DNA of 64,000 bases from contig NZ_FRCP01000005.1 in the NCBI RefSeq assembly GCF_900142955.1, positions 186,001 through 250,000 on the forward strand, given 5' to 3'. Origin of the DNA: Anaerosporobacter mobilis DSM 15930 (GTDB taxonomy: Bacteria > Bacillota > Clostridia > Lachnospirales > Lachnospiraceae). Below, piece by piece: positions 15,071-23,881 of the stretch. The notes beneath the pieces were generated by a model. It was not told the DNA's origin. It saw only the letters and a program-made list of their open reading frames with translations, and searched no databases. The translations under genes were made by a program, and so were the position numbers. Positions within the stretch are counted from its first letter, which is position 1. Every line of letters starts with the position of its first letter.

Positions 15071-17011
15071 TTATCGATTAAAGTACGTATCCATGATTTT
15101 CTTTGCTATTGGAACAGCATAATCACTACCTGTTCCAGCACCTTCTACAATAACACTAACAGCAATCTTTGGGTTGTCTGATGGCGCGAATCCAACAAAC
15201 CAAGCATGTGAAGATTTACCTGAATTAAATTCAGCTGATCCAGTTTTACCTGCTGCTTGATATCTATTACTAGACAATTTATATGCAGTCCCATCATTTA
15301 CCACTTCTTCCATCATATTGGTAAGTGTTTGCGCTTCTTTGGCAGTCATTAAGTTTCCGAATGTGGATGGCATATTCTTACTAACAACATTTCCCACATA
15401 ATTCTCAATATGGTCAACCACATATGGTTTCATTAGTGTTCCACCATTAGCAATAGCACTAACAAGTAATAGATTATGCATTGGGCTAATTAAGGTATTT
15501 CCTTGACCAATTGCTGTTTGAGCAGCTAACGTTTTTTCTGATGAAGAATTAAGCGTAAAAGAACTCTTCTTGTAAGGGAATGGTAATGGTAATTCAGAAT
15601 TGAACAATAATGATTCACTAGTACTTAACCAAGAATTTTTGTTAAGTTTTGTTCCAATATAAGCAAAGGCTGTATTACAAGACTTAGCTAATGCTGTTTC
15701 TAAATTAACAGTACCATGTACCTTATTATTGTAACAATTAATCTTCATATCACCGATTGTAATGCTACCCTTACATGTATATTTAAACTTCTTATAATCC
15801 GAGTGTTCTCTCATATATTGTAGTGCCGTTACAATCTTGAAGGTAGATCCTGGTGGATATAATCCCTGTGTAGCTCGATTAATTAAAGCAGAATTGTTAT
15901 CGCTATCATCCACTAAATCATTCCACAGAGAAGTAATTTGATTTGGGTCATAATCTGGCTTTGATACCATCGCTAATACCTTGCCTGTACTTGGCTCTAA
16001 TACCACTACAGAACCTTTGTGATTACCAAGAGCATTGTATGCTACCTTTTGCAACTCTACGTCTAACGTTGTTACAATGTTGTCACCAACGTTCTTCTTC
16101 TCTGATAGCTCATTGAAGATTTTTTCAATTGGATTTGCATTAGATGTTAGCAAATTAAAATTCTCTGATAACTCAATTCCCGTCTTACCTTTGTCAAATC
16201 TTCCCACAACATGTACAAATAGATCCTTATAAGGATATACACGTTTACTATTTCCTTTATCATCTTCAATTGTTTGAGCTAAGACTTCACCGTTGTTTCC
16301 AAGGATCTGGCCTCTGATAACTCTCTCAGCCAATAAATCTTGACGTTTGTTATAGGTATTATTAATTACGCTCTTACTATCAGCAAACAAAAAATATGAG
16401 AAATTAGCAAGTAGCATAACAAACAATCCAATGAAAATATAGGTAACCACCAAGATTTCACGATTCGTACCACGACGTTTTGTTCCTTCCTTTGACTTTT
16501 GTACATTCTCATCAGATTCACCTGCTTTACCTTGAGAACTACTTTTTTTGCTTTTCTTCCTCTTCTTTATCTTACTCTCTTTTATCTCCTTAGGTTTTTG
16601 TGAATTATCTAATGGATTACTTGATTTTCTTTGCTTGGTGGCACCTTGCATCGTTGTACTTTGTTTGGTTGTACCTTTCTGTCTTGTACCATTTTGACTC
16701 GCCGTATCCTTCTTCGAGGTTTGTTGCGGCTTCTGTTGTCTTACAGTCTCTTGTTCTCTATAATCAAAATTATCTTGATTATAATTTTTGTTTCCAAAGA
16801 AACCTTCCTCTTCTAAAGATTGCTTTATTATCGTACTATAATCATCTTCATCGTATTCACCAGGTGAATACTCATATGTTTTATTTGATTGGTTACTCGG
16901 TTTCTTAGCCATCTGCTTCCCTGGTTGCTGATTCGTTTGCTTATATTTCTTATCTTGTTTGTTTTGCTTATCTTTCTGATTTTTCTTTCCTATCAATTTA
17001 ATCATCCTCAT
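15071..17011 (-). CDS. Penicillin-binding transpeptidase (PbpA/PBP2-like) with long cytosolic N-terminus
   Basis: A 646-residue class B-type penicillin-binding protein. Residues 1-183 are a Lys/Gln/Ser/Thr-rich, low-complexity cytosolic extension; the single membrane anchor is about 185-209. A short linker (RGQILGNNGEVLAQT) replaces the usual large dimerisation domain. The transpeptidase domain (about 320-640) has the three active-site motifs: STFK with nucleophile Ser389, SCN at 444-446 and KTG at 589-591. It cross-links peptidoglycan outside the membrane. It lies 62 bases after an FtsW/RodA-type polymerase in the same direction, the standard polymerase-transpeptidase pairing. The extreme start is uncertain: ATGs at 17011 and 17005 are both possible and neither has a clean ribosome site. 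Confidence 0.93.
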   Translation of the reverse strand: MRMIKLIGKKNQKDKQNKQDKKYKQTNQQPGKQMAKKPSNQSNKTYEYSPGEYDEDDYSTIIKQSLEEEGFFGNKNYNQDNFDYREQETVRQQKPQQTSKKDTASQNGTRQKGTTKQSTTMQGATKQRKSSNPLDNSQKPKEIKESKIKKRKKSKKSSSQGKAGESDENVQKSKEGTKRRGTNREILVVTYIFIGLFVMLLANFSYFLFADSKSVINNTYNKRQDLLAERVIRGQILGNNGEVLAQTIEDDKGNSKRVYPYKDLFVHVVGRFDKGKTGIELSENFNLLTSNANPIEKIFNELSEKKNVGDNIVTTLDVELQKVAYNALGNHKGSVVVLEPSTGKVLAMVSKPDYDPNQITSLWNDLVDDSDNNSALINRATQGLYPPGSTFKIVTALQYMREHSDYKKFKYTCKGSITIGDMKINCYNNKVHGTVNLETALAKSCNTAFAYIGTKLNKNSWLSTSESLLFNSELPLPFPYKKSSFTLNSSSEKTLAAQTAIGQGNTLISPMHNLLLVSAIANGGTLMKPYVVDHIENYVGNVVSKNMPSTFGNLMTAKEAQTLTNMMEEVVNDGTAYKLSSNRYQAAGKTGSAEFNSGKSSHAWFVGFAPSDNPKIAVSVIVEGAGTGSDYAVPIAKKIMDTYFNR

Positions 17012-17073
17012 TCATCTTGGTAAGTAGCTAGATCAAAGATCTTAGGATCTTAAATCAACTCCATCAATCTAGG

Positions 17074-18369
17074 TTATTTGTTACGTACATACAATCCTTG
17101 TATAATACAGAAAATAATAATTGTACTTAATACAGAACTGCCACCATAACTAATTAGAGGTAAAGTAACACCTGTAGATGGTATGAATTTTGTTACCCCA
17201 CCAATTGTTAAGAACAATTGGAACCCATACACAATACTTAACCCTAATGCAGTTAATTTATAGAAAGTTCGTTTCATCTTCATAGCGATATTAATGAACA
17301 TAATAAAACAACTAAGACAGATTAAAACAATACAAAATGCTACAATTCCTCCAAACTCTTCCGAGATTGCTGAGAAAACAAAATCACTCTCTACAACTGG
17401 TATACTACTTGGTAATCCCTTTCCTAACCCAAGGCCGAACCACCCCCCAGTTCCTATTGCAAACAAGGATTGCGTTATCTGATATCCTTCTCTATCAATA
17501 TGACTCCAAGGATCTTTCCACGCCAATACTCTAACCCTAACATGACTGAATAACTTATATGCTACGAATGCTGCTGCTGAGCCACCAATTAGTCCTGATA
17601 CAAGGTAGACAGGGTTATGGGACGCTACATAAATCATCATGAGGTACGTGATAAAGAAAATAAGTGCACCACCAAGATCCTTCTCAAGTACTAATAATAT
17701 AACATGGGCACCTGCTAATACGGACACTATTATTATTTGCTTAAAATTATTGGCTTTTGATAATAAGGATGCTATAAAGAATACATATAATATCTTCACA
17801 AATTCCGAAGGTTGGAAACCAATCCCACCGATATACAACCAGTTTGTAGCACCATATTGTGTTCGTCCAAAAACTAATACCACTAATAGTAATCCAATAC
17901 CTACAATTGCATATAGAATACCGAGATTCTCTAGTTTTTTTGCTTTATCAATAATGAAAGGAACAACTACGCAAATTGCTATTGATATACTAGCTATAAT
18001 AAACTGTTTCACTGCTAGAGAAAACGATAATCTTGTTAACATTACAAAACTAAACATTAATAGCATTAACATATTATTCAATATCAACCGTGATAAGTTT
18101 CTATATACCACCTTATATATCGATAAAACAATTGCAAAGAAAGCTATCTCAAACATATATAAGATTACAATCTGAGTATCCTTAGTTTCTAAAAACAAGA
18201 CAAGATAGCAGATAAAATGTATCGTATATAATAACCCTATCTGCTTATTAAATGTACTGCTTTGTCTTCTCTTATCACTGCTACGAAAGACTGTAAAACA
18301 ATATAGCGTATAGATTGCTAATAAGATAATTATTAGGTATCTTGCTAATTCTATTACTAAATTCTCCAT
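17074..18369 (-). CDS. FtsW/RodA/SpoVE-family peptidoglycan polymerase
   Basis: A 431-residue SEDS-family membrane protein with about 10-12 hydrophobic helices across its length. The family signatures are present: GFQPSEFVK, LEKDLGGALIFF with the conserved catalytic Asp, ESDFVFSAISEEFGG, and the C-terminal STGVTLPLISYGGSS. It polymerises lipid II into glycan strands together with the downstream penicillin-binding protein. The gene starts 8 bases after the U32 peptidase stop, with GTAGGTGATCAG as ribosome site, so it belongs to the zapA-U32-ftsW-pbp run. Whether it serves division, elongation or sporulation cannot be told from sequence. Confidence 0.95.
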   Translation of the reverse strand: MENLVIELARYLIIILLAIYTLYCFTVFRSSDKRRQSSTFNKQIGLLYTIHFICYLVLFLETKDTQIVILYMFEIAFFAIVLSIYKVVYRNLSRLILNNMLMLLMFSFVMLTRLSFSLAVKQFIIASISIAICVVVPFIIDKAKKLENLGILYAIVGIGLLLVVLVFGRTQYGATNWLYIGGIGFQPSEFVKILYVFFIASLLSKANNFKQIIIVSVLAGAHVILLVLEKDLGGALIFFITYLMMIYVASHNPVYLVSGLIGGSAAAFVAYKLFSHVRVRVLAWKDPWSHIDREGYQITQSLFAIGTGGWFGLGLGKGLPSSIPVVESDFVFSAISEEFGGIVAFCIVLICLSCFIMFINIAMKMKRTFYKLTALGLSIVYGFQLFLTIGGVTKFIPSTGVTLPLISYGGSSVLSTIIIFCIIQGLYVRNK

Positions 18370-18377
18370 CTGATCAC

Positions 18378-20885
18378 CTACTCTATTCCACGATTATAAT
18401 GGCCCTTAGTATACGTTCCTTCTGTAATATTAACTTTTCTTGCACCATTTTGTTTGTTACATAAATTAATACAGTCAGATAGTATTGCATTCACTTCATT
18501 CTCATTCTCCATAGTAAAATCTAATCGAACTCTTCTAGGTCTTAGTTTTCGAATCTCATCTAACTGATTTAATAGATGCAGTGCTGAACCATTATAAATC
18601 GTATTGTAACAAAATCTACAATGTTTCCTTACATAGAAACTCTTTTGTTTACTATCTTTCATCTCGTAATAAGGATTTTCGTCTTCTTGTAATACTTCTT
18701 TCCCAGTATGTTTTATACATCCTATCGTACTACTTCGTAAACATTGCGCAGACACCATAAGCGTTACATGACCATAGACAATCATATCAGCATCTGTTAA
18801 ATCAAGACCTAATAATTCCTTATAATTCAACTCAAGTGATGTGGTGAAATGAGAAACCCCTTGTTCTCTCCAGAATTCTTTAGATTCTTCATTCAATGTG
18901 TAGAGATTGGAATCTAATATAATTTCAATCGCTTCATTATTGCCCTCCGCATTCACAATATTCTTCTCTTTTAAGAATGCATATTCTTCAAGGTTTTTGA
19001 TAACGATACCATCTAATACTTCTATTAGCTCTTCCGTTACGTATAAATCAAACTGATCTTTCGTATCTTTACGAAAGATTGCAGGTAATACCATGTAAAA
19101 TCTTATATCATGATTTTTTACTTTCTTAGCAATAGCAATCATGTTGCTTCTACTTACTTCATCACAATTCAAATAAATTGCTTCTATTTCAGGATACGCT
19201 ATTACCGTATCAATTAGCTTAGAATCTTCAAGGTGAACACAAATCCACATTGTTTTATTTGATTTGTCAGATTTATGATTTAACTTACTCACATACTCTT
19301 GCTTGTCGGGAACCATTCTTCTATAGCTGTTTAGAATATCTTCCGTTAATACGGTTATTGCTTCACGACGCAATTCATTCAATTGCCCATTCGGAATAAA
19401 CAATTGTTCCTCTAACTCAATGTCTAAATCCTTAAGATAAAACGACGTCGTGTTCATCTTATTCAATTGTTTTGAGATTTGCTCTGATGTTGCACTTTGT
19501 TTCTGTGCCTCCATCGGTTCATCACCAAATACAGTAATGCAATGTTCTCCATTCACATCATAATATTGAAGAGTCAATTGTATCGGACCATTGCGTTTTG
19601 CTGTAAATACACCGTCAATGCCTTCTCTTCTTTCCGTTTCGATATATTGTTTACCTATAGTATCTAATAATTCTTGGTTTTTAATTCTATATACTTCCTG
19701 CCCAACAAAAACAGGTGTTTTTGCAAAGAAATTAGTACGAATAATTGCTCCCTTCTTCGCGCTATCTTTCAAAGTGAATTCATAACTATCTTTAGCCTTC
19801 GGATTGGTAAGACTCTTACGGATCTCTAATAAGTCTTGAGCATGAACATCTTCCGACAACTGAATCCCTGCATTATTGCCTTTAATATTAACGACTTCTC
19901 CAACAAGTACCCCATTGTGATTTGGTCTTGTTAGTGCCATCATATCTTTCCCGTTATGATTTACATAATATCCCTTTGTAAAATTACCACGATTATATAG
20001 ATCCATCAAGTCTTTTTCATCGCGCGCTAAGTCGTCACTATGCTTTTCCATATACGATGTATACTCTTTACGTCCTAATTTTTGATATAAATCAACATAT
20101 TTACGATATAGGTGTGCAGCTAAAGCTGTATATTCAGGTCGTTTCATACGACCTTCTATCTTAAAGGAGTCAATCCCTGCATCAACCAAATCAGGAATAA
20201 TGGATAACGTACAGATATCCTTTGGACTAAGTAGATAAGAATCACGTCCTTTGGTTAATTTCTTACCATTGTAATATAAATCATATGGCATACGACACGG
20301 TTGTGCACAGCGTCCACGATTTCCGCTTCTACCGCCAATCATACTACTCATTAGACACTGTCCTGAATAGCAATAACATAAGGCACCATGTACGAAGGAT
20401 TCAATCTCAAGATCCGTGTTCTCACGAATATTCTTAATTTCTTGTAAGTTAAGTTCACGTGAAGTTACTAGTCTAGTCACTCCATAATCTTTTAGTAAAT
20501 TAGCGCCCTCTGCCATCGTTAATGTCATCTGTGTACTTGCATGTAGTTGTAAATCCGGGAAGTTACGATGTAAGAAATGCATAACTCCCAAGTCTTGAAC
20601 AATGGCTGCATCTAAACCATGTTCATAATATTTCGCTATATAATTATATAACCTAGACTGTAGCTCGTCTTCCTTCAATAAGGTGTTCACAGTGAGATAA
20701 AGCGCCTTATTATGAATATGTGCATAGTCAATGGCTTCCTTCATTCTGTCTTCATCTAGATTATTCGCATACGCTCTTGCACCGAACATATTTCCACCAA
20801 TATAAACAGCATCACAGGAAGCTGTAACCGCAGCTTTTAAACTTTCAAAAGAGCCTGCTGGTGCAAGTATTTCTATCTTTCTCAT
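18378..20885 (-). CDS. U32-family peptidase/RlhA-like protein with DUF3656 region
   Basis: An 835-residue protein beginning MRKIEILAPAGSFESLKAA. The N-terminal TIM-barrel carries the U32 signature ESFVHGALCYCYSGQCLMSS (about residues 160-179), followed by RGRCAQPCR, cysteines typical of the RlhA/TrhP/UbiU group that may hold an iron-sulfur cluster. The region around 380-500 corresponds to DUF3656, and the C-terminal third has a second cysteine set (RKHCRFCYNTIYNG). In E. coli, RlhA hydroxylates 23S rRNA C2501; other relatives are called collagenase-like peptidases. An RNA hydroxylation role is therefore more likely than proteolysis, though not proven here. It sits between zapA and ftsW. Confidence 0.9.
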   Translation of the reverse strand: MRKIEILAPAGSFESLKAAVTASCDAVYIGGNMFGARAYANNLDEDRMKEAIDYAHIHNKALYLTVNTLLKEDELQSRLYNYIAKYYEHGLDAAIVQDLGVMHFLHRNFPDLQLHASTQMTLTMAEGANLLKDYGVTRLVTSRELNLQEIKNIRENTDLEIESFVHGALCYCYSGQCLMSSMIGGRSGNRGRCAQPCRMPYDLYYNGKKLTKGRDSYLLSPKDICTLSIIPDLVDAGIDSFKIEGRMKRPEYTALAAHLYRKYVDLYQKLGRKEYTSYMEKHSDDLARDEKDLMDLYNRGNFTKGYYVNHNGKDMMALTRPNHNGVLVGEVVNIKGNNAGIQLSEDVHAQDLLEIRKSLTNPKAKDSYEFTLKDSAKKGAIIRTNFFAKTPVFVGQEVYRIKNQELLDTIGKQYIETERREGIDGVFTAKRNGPIQLTLQYYDVNGEHCITVFGDEPMEAQKQSATSEQISKQLNKMNTTSFYLKDLDIELEEQLFIPNGQLNELRREAITVLTEDILNSYRRMVPDKQEYVSKLNHKSDKSNKTMWICVHLEDSKLIDTVIAYPEIEAIYLNCDEVSRSNMIAIAKKVKNHDIRFYMVLPAIFRKDTKDQFDLYVTEELIEVLDGIVIKNLEEYAFLKEKNIVNAEGNNEAIEIILDSNLYTLNEESKEFWREQGVSHFTTSLELNYKELLGLDLTDADMIVYGHVTLMVSAQCLRSSTIGCIKHTGKEVLQEDENPYYEMKDSKQKSFYVRKHCRFCYNTIYNGSALHLLNQLDEIRKLRPRRVRLDFTMENENEVNAILSDCINLCNKQNGARKVNITEGTYTKGHYNRGIE

Positions 20886-21114
20886 GGATTTATCCTTTCC
20901 TATATAAACTACATTGTCATTTGCGAAACTCTTCTACATGTCGACAACATATGTGTGTTTTAAGATTACTTTTTATATAATAAAAGCACACATAAGGCAA
21001 CTGTGCAGGAATAATCATACACAACTTGCTTCTTTCGTGCGCTTTCTTATCTATACCCGATTTCACATGTTCTTGAACATTCAATTGCATTAGATTCAAC
21101 AACTTATGATTACC
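20886..21114. other. Gap between zapA and the U32 gene with a weak hairpin
   Basis: 229 bases. A 61-codon frame on the minus strand (20917-21102) lacks a ribosome site and family resemblance and is not called. An imperfect inverted repeat, TGTGTGTTTTA at about 20951 and TAAAAGCACACA ending at about 20992, could form an RNA hairpin. No T-run follows, so a terminator is uncertain. Confidence 0.4.
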
Positions 21115-21525
21115 TTACTTTTTCTTACTGTCTTCTAATTCTGTCTGTAATTTAATTATTGTCTTTTGTGCTTCATTATATTCGTTATGAAGCTTCTCAT
21201 ATTCTTTTTGTAATGCTTCTAACTTAGTCTGCGTTGCTATTACTTCATGTTTTAAATCAAATAATTCATTACCTTTTACATCAGCTTCTTCATTCATATC
21301 TTTTACTTGATTCACTACTTTGAAATAATCGTCCGCAATATTAATTTGCATTAAGATATTACGCATGTCCACATCAAGCTTGTTATAACTTTCCATCATC
21401 TTGAACTCTGTGTGTTTTGTATTAATATAAGAGGCTATCTTTTGTAGATAATCTCCGCTTTCGTAACCACTTAATGTGTATCTCTTATTATTAATAATAA
21501 CTTCTACATCATTCATCGTATTCAT
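21115..21525 (-). CDS. zapA: Cell division protein ZapA
   Basis: A 136-residue cytosolic FtsZ-ring stabiliser. The N-terminal domain (VEVIINNKRYTLSGYESGDYL) is the ZapA fold that binds FtsZ. From about residue 75 the rest is a long coiled coil (IKLQTELEDSKKK end) that makes tetramers and bundles protofilaments. AAGGGGCGGATTAC precedes the ATG. It opens the zapA-U32-ftsW-pbp run and is followed upstream by ruvB in the same direction. It is longer than the B. subtilis protein because of the extended coiled coil, as is common in Clostridia. Confidence 0.93.
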   Translation of the reverse strand: MNTMNDVEVIINNKRYTLSGYESGDYLQKIASYINTKHTEFKMMESYNKLDVDMRNILMQINIADDYFKVVNQVKDMNEEADVKGNELFDLKHEVIATQTKLEALQKEYEKLHNEYNEAQKTIIKLQTELEDSKKK

Positions 21526-21626
21526 GTAATCCGCCCCTTAGATTCTAAACACGCATTCGTGTCATTCTACTCTACTATATTTCAAAATCTACTTCAATTA
21601 TAGTGGTTTCTTCTTAAAATGACAAG

Positions 21627-22628
21627 CTATTTCTGCTTTTGCTCAATACCAAAGTGTTTATAGCATAAATCGGTCACCATTCTACCTCTAGGTGTGCGAA
21701 CTATTAAACCATTCTGTATCAAATATGGTTCATATACATCTTCAATTGTACCTGAATCTTCACCAATGGATGCGGCTATGGTATCTAGACCAACTGGACC
21801 ACCTGCGAATTTATCCATCATAGTGTATAGGATTTCTCTGTCAATATGATCAAGTCCTAATTTATCCACTTCAAGTAAATCAAGCGCAAAGTTTGCTACT
21901 TCTTTCGTAATTCTTCCATCGTATTTAACTTGTGCAAAGTCTCTAACTCTCTTTAATAAACGGTTTGCAAGTCTTGGTGTACCACGAGAACGTTTCGCCA
22001 TCTCCAAGGCACCTTCTTCGTCCATCTCCACTTTGAAAACCCCTGCTGAGCGCATAATAATTGTCTTAAGTTCCTCAACCGTATAGAACTCCAAACGATG
22101 TACAACACCAAAACGGTCACGAAGTGGAGCTGTTAACATACCTGCTCTTGTTGTTGCACCTACAAGAGTGAACTTAGGTAAATCAAGTCGTATAGACCTA
22201 GCAGAAGCCCCTTTTCCAATAATGATATCAATCGCATAATCCTCCATAGCAGGATATAGCACTTCTTCTACTTGTCTGTTCAAACGATGAATCTCATCTA
22301 CAAACAATAAATCTCCTTCTTGTAGATTATTCAAAATTGCTGCCATCTCACCTGGTTTTTCGATTGCTGGACCTGAAGTAACTTTGAGGTTTACATCCAT
22401 TTCGTTGGCAATTATCCCAGCTAGGGTAGTCTTTCCAAGACCTGGTGGTCCATAAAACAGCACGTGATCTAGTGCTTCTTTACGTTGTTTAGCAGCTTCA
22501 ATATATACTTTAAGATTATTCTTTGCCTTCTCTTGTCCGATATAATCTTTTAATAATTTGGGTCTAAGACTATTCTCAATCTTATAGTCTTCTTCCATTA
22601 ACTCTGTTGATATAATTCGTTTCTCCAT
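21627..22628 (-). CDS. ruvB: Holliday junction branch migration helicase RuvB
   Basis: A 333-residue AAA+ motor. Walker A is GPPGLGKTT (about residues 60-68), Walker B is LLFVDEIHR (about 108-116), sensor 1 lies in FTLVGATTRAG with the arginine finger in LRDRFG, and a C-terminal winged helix follows (GGPVGLDTIAASIGED). It drives branch migration of Holliday junctions with RuvA in recombination repair. The GGAGGATAGGC ribosome site lies before ATG. It starts 24 bases after ruvA, so the pair is an operon. No ruvC is adjacent, as usual in Firmicutes. Confidence 0.98.
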   Translation of the reverse strand: MEKRIISTELMEEDYKIENSLRPKLLKDYIGQEKAKNNLKVYIEAAKQRKEALDHVLFYGPPGLGKTTLAGIIANEMDVNLKVTSGPAIEKPGEMAAILNNLQEGDLLFVDEIHRLNRQVEEVLYPAMEDYAIDIIIGKGASARSIRLDLPKFTLVGATTRAGMLTAPLRDRFGVVHRLEFYTVEELKTIIMRSAGVFKVEMDEEGALEMAKRSRGTPRLANRLLKRVRDFAQVKYDGRITKEVANFALDLLEVDKLGLDHIDREILYTMMDKFAGGPVGLDTIAASIGEDSGTIEDVYEPYLIQNGLIVRTPRGRMVTDLCYKHFGIEQKQK

Positions 22629-22652
22629 GCCTATCCTCCGACGGTATTGCTG

Positions 22653-23270
22653 TTATAATAATGATATCTTTTTCAAACTTAACCTTAGAATATCCTCTGT
22701 CTCCATATCTGGCGTAATATCAATTCCTCTAACAGCTTTCAATGCTTCTGTATTCGTATAACCTAGAGCAACAAGAGCTTGTATCGCTTCATTCTTTGCA
22801 TTCGTTTCAGAAACGGCACTTGGAGAGTCCATCGATACTTTAGATAATTTCTGTTCAAATGCATCTTCTAACTTTAACTTATCTTTTAATTCTAATATTA
22901 ACTTACTTGCTGTCTTAGCACCAATCCCAGGAGCTTTCGCAATTGCTTTTGCATCATCTGCTAGTACTGCAAATCTTAAATCATCTGGAGAAATCGTCGA
23001 TAAGATTCCAAGCGCACCTTTTGGCCCAATTCCATTCACCGTTATAAGTAATTTGAATACTTGTAGGTCATCTCTTGATAAGAATCCATATAAGCATAAA
23101 ATATCTTCTCTAACATAAAGGTATGTATAGATCTTAACCTCTTCTCCTGTGGATGGCAATTCATTCATAACAGATAATGGTACTTTAATATCGTAACCAA
23201 TTCCACCATTCTCAATAACGATTCCATCTTCATATATACTATCTAATTCGCCCTTTATAAATGATATCAT
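22653..23270 (-). CDS. ruvA: Holliday junction-binding protein RuvA
   Basis: A 205-residue junction-recognition subunit. The N-terminal OB fold begins MISFIKGELDSIYEDG. Paired helix-hairpin-helix motifs follow at about residues 72-130 (ITVNGIGPKGALGILS and APGIGAKTASKLILEL). The C-terminal UBA-like domain III ends at about 158-205 (NEAIQALVALGYTNTEALKA) and contacts RuvB. It tetramerises on four-way junctions and loads RuvB. It is the first gene of the ruvAB unit. Confidence 0.98.
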   Translation of the reverse strand: MISFIKGELDSIYEDGIVIENGGIGYDIKVPLSVMNELPSTGEEVKIYTYLYVREDILCLYGFLSRDDLQVFKLLITVNGIGPKGALGILSTISPDDLRFAVLADDAKAIAKAPGIGAKTASKLILELKDKLKLEDAFEQKLSKVSMDSPSAVSETNAKNEAIQALVALGYTNTEALKAVRGIDITPDMETEDILRLSLKKISLL

Positions 23271-23694
23271 TGTATTAATCCTTTCTCTAAGCCGTTGACT
23301 TACTTCCTATATTATTCATAAATTATATCTTGTATAATACATTCAATAAGCCTTTCTATATATTGCTATTATACCGATTCGTATATCTAAAATCAAGCAA
23401 ATATACACACTTTCCGAATATTTGTTCGATTTTTTTGTTAAGATGGTGCTAAGGAACCCCAGAATCTATTTTCAAACTCAGATAGATTTGCTATCATTAT
23501 TGCAGGCAGTTGAACAAGGTATTGCTAACCACTCAATTGTTAAGACTCCAAAGCAATTGTTCTTAAAAGCCACTGCACAGGCTTATAGGTACATTGCTAG
23601 ATCTACATAACACCCTTATGCGCGAACAAACTTGTCCGAAACGGTTTCTATGTAACTAGAAATCATAAGTTCGCCATAAACCTCTCCTACGCAT

Positions 23695-23731
23695 ATAGCA
23701 CGAATTTGAATCCCTTGCAAATTCGTGCTAT
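23695..23731. repeat. Orphan hairpin with perfect 13-base arms
   Basis: ATAGCACGAATTT (23695-23707) and its exact complement (23719-23731) flank an 11-base loop. GCAT before and ATGC after extend the symmetry with a two-base offset. No T-run follows on either strand, and no gene ends nearby. It could be part of a small RNA, a protein-binding site or a remnant. Confidence 0.65.
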
Positions 23732-23794
23732 TCATGCATAATGAACTTTATTTTAGAAAAACTAACAATTTAATTCAATTTAATATATTTACTA

Positions 23795-23823
23795 TAGACG
23801 TTCCGCGCTTTTTCTTATATAAT
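23795..23823 (+). promoter_or_regulatory. Likely promoter of the KdpDE-like pair
   Basis: TAGACG (23795-23800), a 17-base spacer and a perfect TATAAT (23818-23823), 59 bases ahead of the ATG. Confidence 0.55.
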
Positions 23824-23881
23824 CCATTACAGTAATATGTAATAGAACTAGTCAGTAACTTCATGATTAGGAGGGAACGTT

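Larger units (their letters stand above)
23271..23881. other. Long intergenic region with promoters and an unexplained hairpin
   Basis: 611 bases between the divergent ruvA and kdpD-like genes. It holds the likely two-component promoter (23795-23823) and an orphan hairpin at 23695-23731. A 62-codon plus-strand frame (23422-23610) has no ribosome site and no family resemblance, so it is not called. The rest is AT-rich with no recognised riboswitch core. Confidence 0.5.

Noticed and set aside
16600..16908. 102-codon plus-strand frame rich in Leu/Tyr/Phe
   Set aside because: It is antisense to the Lys/Gln-rich N-terminal tail of the penicillin-binding protein; the hydrophobic look follows from complementing AAA/CAA codons.
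17639..18175. 178-codon plus-strand frame, long for a shadow
   Set aside because: It lies wholly inside ftsW/rodA on the opposite strand; Thr/Ile/Asn-rich composition mirrors membrane-helix codons.
20917..21102. 61-codon minus-strand frame between zapA and the U32 gene
   Set aside because: No ribosome site, odd composition (clustered Cys/His without a ribbon pattern), no recognised family, and it covers a possible hairpin.
23422..23610. 62-codon plus-strand frame upstream of the KdpD-like gene
   Set aside because: No Shine-Dalgarno sequence before its ATG and no similarity I recognise; treated as noncoding.
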